Assembly: GCA_044463125.1 (NCBI GenBank)
Contig: JBIQMS010000007.1
Coordinates: forward strand, 62,001-126,000
DNA from: CAYMZZ01 sp044463125
GTDB lineage: Bacteria > Bacteroidota > Bacteroidia > Chitinophagales > Chitinophagaceae
Length of the DNA stretch: 64,000 bases
Direction: 5' to 3'
Positions within the stretch are counted from its first letter, which is position 1; each line of letters starts with the position of its first letter. The translations under genes were made by a program, and so were the position numbers. The notes beneath the pieces were generated by a model. That model worked only from the letters and a program-made list of their open reading frames with translations. It was not told where the DNA came from and ran no database searches. Of this stretch, positions 59,736-64,000 are shown piece by piece.

Positions 59736-62087
59736 ATGGCAGACAAAGAGAAATACATAGGACTTGTAAAATGGTTTCACGACCAAGCACGAGACGCTAA
59801 TTATGGCTTTATCCAACACGCCAAGTTAGGCGACTTATTTTTTCACGAACGTAGTATTGAACAAGGACAAGACATAAATTCTTTTCGGGAAAACGCTATT
59901 GTTGTATTTGTAGCACAAGAATCAAAAAAACACAAAGGAAAACTTGAAGCCGTTGGCGTAAAATATTTAGACAATGAAACTGATTTAAACTTTTTGTTCG
60001 GTCATTTTCTTTCTATTCTAACCGAAAAAGGGAAATATTCTGATTACAACACAATCCAAAAAGGAGTTCACACAAAAATTATTTCACTTCTTGAAAAATC
60101 AACAGACAACCAAATAATTGAGCAATTTTTTACACGTTTTCAAGACTATGTAAGTGAACAAATACAAGCAAAATCAATCACAGACGAAGAATACTTAAAA
60201 GGACTTTTAAAAGTTGCAAAAGGTTTCTTTCCCAATAATTACAACCAAATTGCTGATACCGTTGAAAAAAATATTTCCATAGAATTAGCACACAAATTGT
60301 GGTTAGACAATTTCATAGACACTTGTCAAATCAACTATGTTGCAAGCATTATTCTTTCCGAACCACAACAGACAAAGCAAAAAATATTTAGTAAGTGTTC
60401 GGAAAATGACAAATCAAATATCTTTTTCAAAGTGCTTTATAGCTTTGAAATAATTGACACCGAAGCAAAACTAAATGTCGCTAAAGATTTTCTTAACTTA
60501 TCAAAAGAATTTGCATCAGAACAACACGAAAAAATATTAGCAGAAACAATAAAAAATTGTCCTGACTATTTCAAACTAAGTTTGTGGCTTGAAGACTATC
60601 ACGAAATATTAGATTTTCATAATTACAAACTTTATACCGTTACACTTTCGCCCCAAAATCAAAAAAGGTTTGTCAAAAAAGTGCTTAAATATATTCACGA
60701 AGATAAAGCGGACATATCTGTTGAAGACTTAACTTCTTTAAATATAATGGATTTTGAAACGAGTAAACTTGCAGAACAAATTGACAACTCTCATTTTGAT
60801 TACTCAACAAGTATCATTTTAAACGTTATCTCAGAATTAAAAAGCCAAACAAACCTTGAAACACGAAAAGACGCTACTTCTGCTCAACATAGAATATATG
60901 ACCTTATAATAAAACAAATTAAACAACCAAAAGACATTTTACAGATTTCGGGATTTTTTGATGAGTGTGAAGGTCGTTGTAGTGTTTCAGTTCACGAAGT
61001 GAAAAACGAAGAAGGAGAAGTAACCGACCGAAATGTTACATATAATAGAAACGAACACAACAAAGCTAAAAATCACCCAATTTGTGATGGAAGAAAAGCA
61101 GTAAGTAAAGCAACAAAAGAACCTGTGCTTTCTGACGAAAAAGTTGAATTTTGGTGGTGTGCTAATCAAAGGTGTTACAAACCAAGCAGACAACTTCATA
61201 GTTCAACTGATTGGGAAAAATATTCACTTCTTGACTTTCTGACAATTTTAAAAGTAGATTTTAAAGAAGCTGATTTAGAGATTTATCTCAACATCATAAA
61301 CAAAGCAAATAGGTTTCTAAAACATCTTAATTGTAGAGAATGTAATCATATACTTTACCCTAAAGGTAAAACGCAATATGCTTTTTATGGAGTAAGCAAT
61401 TTCAGTTGCAAAACTGAAACTTGCTCACAAAAAGGGAAAGAAATTTATTTATCACATTGTTTAAATGGTCATTGCGAAATGGAAATAGACAGTAGAGATT
61501 GCGTAAAATGTAAGCCCAATGGACTTGATGCGGAATCTTGTGGTTGGTATGTATGTAATTATTGCCATTCTTGTTGTAGTAGCGAGCAACTTCAAAGAAG
61601 AAAATGGGTTTATGATAACATTCTTCACTCTGAATATAAATGCCATTTGGAAGGACATAGAAATTTAGGAATTATATCGTGCAACAAATGTGGCGACCCA
61701 ATGGAATCTAATGAAACGAACATTGAAGAATACGAAAGAATTTTAAATTGGTTTGTAACAAATAAAGACAAATCAGAACGCATCCACAAAAGTGGTAAAA
61801 ACAAAAAAGACAAATGGTGGTTTACAATAAGACGAGGTAATGACACAATGGTGGAGTTTAGAAAAAAACTTACTAAATATCATCAAGTAGGTTTTCAAAT
61901 TCCCGATTTTGAAAAAGACAAAGATTTACAGTTAATTTCTGAACCTATTGACTTCAAAAAGCATAGTAAAGACATTTTAACTTGCAAGACTTGTGGAAAT
62001 ATTTTAGACTTATCAAACGACATTGAAAAAGCAAGAGCAGTTAAAAAATTTCACAATGTTAAATTTGTAGCAGAGACAGTAGAATGA
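59736..62087 (+). CDS. Cold-shock-domain plus cysteine-rich zinc protein (783 aa)
   Basis: Residues 5-75 form a cold-shock-like domain: GLVKWFHDQARDANYGFIQH, LGDLFFHERSI, AIVVFVAQESKKHKGKLEAV. A long helical region (about 80-400) follows. The C-terminal half has many Cys/His pairs: CEGRCS, WWCANQRCYK, CRECNHI, CLNGHCEME, CVKC, CNYCHSCCS, CNKCGDP and CKTCGN, expected to bind several zinc ions. This suggests a nucleic-acid-binding protein. No nuclease or helicase motif is evident. It lies between two palindromes as one unit and is strongly AT-rich, in favour of transfer. The whole architecture is unfamiliar to me. Confidence 0.8.
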   Translation: MADKEKYIGLVKWFHDQARDANYGFIQHAKLGDLFFHERSIEQGQDINSFRENAIVVFVAQESKKHKGKLEAVGVKYLDNETDLNFLFGHFLSILTEKGKYSDYNTIQKGVHTKIISLLEKSTDNQIIEQFFTRFQDYVSEQIQAKSITDEEYLKGLLKVAKGFFPNNYNQIADTVEKNISIELAHKLWLDNFIDTCQINYVASIILSEPQQTKQKIFSKCSENDKSNIFFKVLYSFEIIDTEAKLNVAKDFLNLSKEFASEQHEKILAETIKNCPDYFKLSLWLEDYHEILDFHNYKLYTVTLSPQNQKRFVKKVLKYIHEDKADISVEDLTSLNIMDFETSKLAEQIDNSHFDYSTSIILNVISELKSQTNLETRKDATSAQHRIYDLIIKQIKQPKDILQISGFFDECEGRCSVSVHEVKNEEGEVTDRNVTYNRNEHNKAKNHPICDGRKAVSKATKEPVLSDEKVEFWWCANQRCYKPSRQLHSSTDWEKYSLLDFLTILKVDFKEADLEIYLNIINKANRFLKHLNCRECNHILYPKGKTQYAFYGVSNFSCKTETCSQKGKEIYLSHCLNGHCEMEIDSRDCVKCKPNGLDAESCGWYVCNYCHSCCSSEQLQRRKWVYDNILHSEYKCHLEGHRNLGIISCNKCGDPMESNETNIEEYERILNWFVTNKDKSERIHKSGKNKKDKWWFTIRRGNDTMVEFRKKLTKYHQVGFQIPDFEKDKDLQLISEPIDFKKHSKDILTCKTCGNILDLSNDIEKARAVKKFHNVKFVAETVE

Positions 62088-62110
62088 TTACAGACGAGCG
62101 AATAAAGGCA

Positions 62111-62245
62111 GCTGCCAACATCGTATTGGCAATAGGCGGGCTGAACGGCTTCGTATCAACGGAAGTGCAAAATTCAACTTTCGTTCTTCGATTAAAGTTC
62201 AGTGCTAAAATCCCGCCCATCGCCAATACGCGACCCGTTAGCAGC
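62111..62245. repeat. Long attC-like imperfect palindrome, copy 2
   Basis: The ends GCTGCCAAC (62111-62119) and GTTAGCAGC (62237-62245) pair with one wobble. Inner arms CGTATTGGCAATAGGCGGG (62122-62140) and 62212-62230 differ at two positions. TGAAC/GTTCA pairs further in after a one-sided 10-nt bulge. It begins 24 bp after the stop of the 783-residue gene. Confidence 0.72.
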
Positions 62246-62472
62246 AGCCCTAGCAATCACCTCACATTTTTTACCCCCTTATGTAATTTAAGTTCTCCAA
62301 ATCTCCCCCCAGAATTTTCCCATTTTTTCCGGTGAAAACACCATGGTTTTAGGCCCGGCACGGTCCTACCTTAGTTGTGCGAATACCTGAATGAGTTCTT
62401 GAAGAAAACAATGTATTTATTCATCTTGCCTGGCAGAGAGCGGGTGTGAGTCCCGTACAATACCATTCATTT

Positions 62473-62527
62473 GGGTGTTCGCAGCACTGCCGGGCTATTC
62501 TAAAGCTTCCAATATATGGGAACACCC
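62473..62527. repeat. Inverted pair GGGTGTTC/GAACACCC in non-coding stretch
   Basis: GGGTGTTC (62473-62480) and GAACACCC (62520-62527) are exact complements. They lie in the 400+ bp between the palindrome and the small membrane-protein frame. Upstream, TTGTGCG (62375-62381) can pair with CGTACAA (62454-62460), and GCGGG/CCCGT encloses a TGTGAGT loop, suggesting a structured RNA. I see no protein gene there. Confidence 0.4.
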
Positions 62528-62719
62528 GAACAGCATGTAAACGTAACCACTATGAAAAAATTATTGATTATCCGGGTTGAGGAGTAAAGTGTAGGTCGTT
62601 GGCATTGTAGCTAACGGCTTTTGTCATTTAGTCTCACGATTGAGTGAACCGGTATGCTATTTTTAGCTAAGCCAATAAATCACGATACCATGAAATAAAA
62701 CTGGATTTTCATTTACGTT
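62523..62719 (+). repeat. 197-bp direct repeat, copy 1
   Basis: Aligns without gaps to 63749-63945 with about 30 mismatches by hand count. It contains CTAACGGCTTTTGTCATTTAG and CCGGTATGCTATTTTTAGCT, and ends ten codons into a small ORF. The two copies flank the Bro-N gene. Confidence 0.85.
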
Positions 62720-62857
62720 TGCTTAGCTATACTATTTCAATCATTATTTAAAATTGCTTTCGGCAGAGAACTTTGGAAAGTGGTAGATGTGTTTGTGGGG
62801 ATAGGTTTGATAGCATCTATATTCATCAAACAAAAACCTGCTAAATTTGAACTATGA
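62690..62857 (+). pseudogene. Small membrane protein frame with TAA at codon 3
   Basis: The frame reads M-K-stop-N-W-I-F-I-Y-V, then CLAILFQSLFKIAFGRE and VVDVFVGIGLIASIFI, ending at 62857. The second repeat copy has ACA where this has TAA. The last codon overlaps the Bro-N ATG by 4 bp (ATGA), the arrangement of a real coupled gene. A nonsense change is thus likely, or readthrough/another start is used. Confidence 0.55.
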
Positions 62858-63690
62858 GCAACATTAAACTTTTTGAAAGCAAACAAATAAGAACGGTCTG
62901 GAATGAGACCGAACAGAAATGGTATTTCGTGGTGGCAGATGTTGTTCAGGTATTGACCGACACCCCCAACCCAACCGATTATATAAAGAAGATGCGTAAG
63001 CGGGACGAACTGCTTTCACAAGGGTGGGGACAACTTGTCACCCCCCTTTTAGTTGACACTCCCGGAGGAAAACAAAAATTGAATTGTGCCAATGCACAGG
63101 GACTTTTAAGAATCATTCAATCTATTCCATCACCTAAAGCCGAGCCTTTCAAATTATGGTTAGCACAAGTAGGCTCCGACCGATTAGATGAAATTGAAAA
63201 TCCCGAACTGGCGACACAACGCACAAGAGAACTATACAAACTCAAAGGTTATCCTGACGACTGGGTTGAAAAGCGAATGAGAAGCATTGCTATTCGTGAA
63301 GAACTTACTGAGGAATGGAAAAACAGAGGTGTAAAAGAACAGAAAGATTATGCAATCTTGACGGCAGAGATTTCAAAAGCTACATTTGGTTTGACACCGT
63401 CTCAACACAAGAAAGTAAAAGGTTTGAAAAGTCAAAATCTGCGAGACCACATGAATGACCTTGAACTTATTTTCTCAATGTTAGGCGAAGCTTCGACGAC
63501 AGCAATTGTAAAAACTCAAAATCCAAAAGGGTTTATTCAAAATCAGAAAGCAGCAAAGCAAGGTGGCGCTGTGGCAGGTAAAGCAAGACGAGACCTTGAA
63601 ACAAAGACAGGCCAGAAAGTTGTTTCATCTGAAAATTATTTACCCGACTCGAAGACGCGTAAACAAATTACAAAGGGGAAAAAGAAATAA
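62854..63690 (+). CDS. Bro-N domain / DinD-like protein
   Basis: Residues 1-110 form a Bro-N domain: IRTVWNETEQKWYFVVADVVQVL, PTDYIKKMRKRDEL, NCANAQGLLRIIQSI. The C-terminal half (ELATQRTRELYKLKGYPDDWVEKRM, AILTAEISKATFGLTPSQHKKVKG, NDLELIFSMLGEAST) matches DNA-damage-inducible protein D-like proteins, and ends with a basic tail. Such proteins occur in phages and in SOS or mobile loci; the biochemical role is uncertain. The length is 278 residues. Flanked by the direct repeats. Confidence 0.88.
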   Translation: MSNIKLFESKQIRTVWNETEQKWYFVVADVVQVLTDTPNPTDYIKKMRKRDELLSQGWGQLVTPLLVDTPGGKQKLNCANAQGLLRIIQSIPSPKAEPFKLWLAQVGSDRLDEIENPELATQRTRELYKLKGYPDDWVEKRMRSIAIREELTEEWKNRGVKEQKDYAILTAEISKATFGLTPSQHKKVKGLKSQNLRDHMNDLELIFSMLGEASTTAIVKTQNPKGFIQNQKAAKQGGAVAGKARRDLETKTGQKVVSSENYLPDSKTRKQITKGKKK

Positions 63691-63748
63691 CCTACGCAAA
63701 GCAAGCAAATTTGCAAGGCACATAAACCCTGGCACAACTCCATCCTTG

Positions 63749-63945
63749 CACCCGAACAGCGCGTAAACTTAACTTTTATTAAGAAATTATTGATTATCCG
63801 GGTGGAGGAGTAAAGTATATGCCGTTGGCAAAGTCGCTAACGGCTTTTGTCATTTAGTCTTAAGATTGAGGGAACCGGTATGCTATTTTTAGCTGAACCA
63901 ATAAATTGTTACACCATGAAAACAATCTGGATCCTCATTTACGTT
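63749..63945 (+). repeat. 197-bp direct repeat, copy 2
   Basis: Second copy of 62523-62719. It contains GCCGTTGGCaaagtcGCTAACGGC, a small hairpin with the GTTGGC/GCTAAC theme of the palindromes. After 63945 the sequence diverges from copy 1. Confidence 0.85.
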
Positions 63946-64000
63946 CACCACGGCCTGATTCAACCCCCTGAACTATTCCCGGATGAAACTGTAGATTCTT
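63916..64000 (+). CDS. Start of small ORF truncated by window end
   Basis: ATG 63916 opens a frame MKTIWILIYVHHGLIQPPEL that continues past the window. Its first ten codons lie in the direct repeat and match the small membrane frame at 62690. The rest differs, so this is either a different gene joined to the repeated leader or a chance frame. Confidence 0.35.
   Translation, partial: MKTIWILIYVHHGLIQPPELFPDETVDS

Noticed and set aside
62084..62335. 83-codon ORF overlapping the end of the 783-residue gene
   Set aside because: It reads through both arms of the palindrome at 62111-62245 and has no protein-like pattern.

Overview
The window looks like a chromosomal segment of a Bacteroidota bacterium, most probably Chitinophagaceae or a close relative. 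Support comes from gene content: an S46 dipeptidyl-peptidase, DUF2480, a bacterial GH3 homologue, a LytS/LytTR pair with a two-component-regulator propeller, OmpA and M28 lipoproteins, and CmoA. Start regions lack strong Shine-Dalgarno motifs, TTTG/TAnnTTTG-like promoter boxes occur, and genes are separated by many short degenerate tandem repeats. The left 50 kb has balanced base composition and conserved genes. From about 51 kb rightward the DNA is more AT-rich and consists mainly of small lipoproteins, hypothetical proteins and mobile-type genes.

Layout. 0-2.5 kb: the end of a PLD-like protein and a degraded GIY-YIG gene. 2.6-16 kb: S46 peptidase, a SurA/PpiD-type foldase, DUF2480, CorA, ClC, rhomboid, KdsB, a sterol-desaturase-family hydroxylase, DUF2007 and DnaN. 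16-27 kb: RecX and an omega-amidase (start and stop codons overlapping), S41 protease, ThiL, an inositol-phosphatase-like enzyme, a GT2 fusion protein, GH3, LysE and MtgA. 27-30.4 kb: a NadR-like kinase and PnuC (NAD precursor salvage), a GyrI-like protein, an NnrU-like membrane protein and a shortened OsmC. 31-45 kb: sensor kinase with response regulator, two paralogous alpha/beta hydrolases, M23 peptidase, SRPBCC, saccharopine dehydrogenase-like, Nfu, ICMT-like, CmoA, ArsC-like, a TetA-like MFS and an OmpA lipoprotein. 45-51 kb: half-length asparaginase, M28 peptidase, ParDE-type toxin-antitoxin, methyltransferase and hypotheticals. 51-64 kb: accessory region with duplicated lipoproteins, a GIY-YIG protein, a cold-shock/zinc-ribbon protein of 783 residues and a Bro-N protein inside direct repeats.

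Two structures stand out. First, the spaces between genes hold several unrelated families of degenerate short tandem repeats. Three are heptamers (CGTGARN, GTTTARR, ACGTNNN), and octamer and 13-mer families also occur. They are usually arranged as facing inverted arms around a unique spacer. The CGTGARN arrays lie almost only at 3' ends of genes, with the stop-rich strand in the sense direction, and supply the actual stop codon of several genes. One such array contains a 100-N assembly gap. Second, in the accessory region two genes are separated and bounded by long imperfect palindromes with complementary GCTGCCAAC/GTTGGCAGC ends. This resembles a cassette array with attC-like sites, although the ends do not match the canonical integron core and no integrase is visible.

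All assignments come from reading the sequence and the supplied translations; no database search was run.
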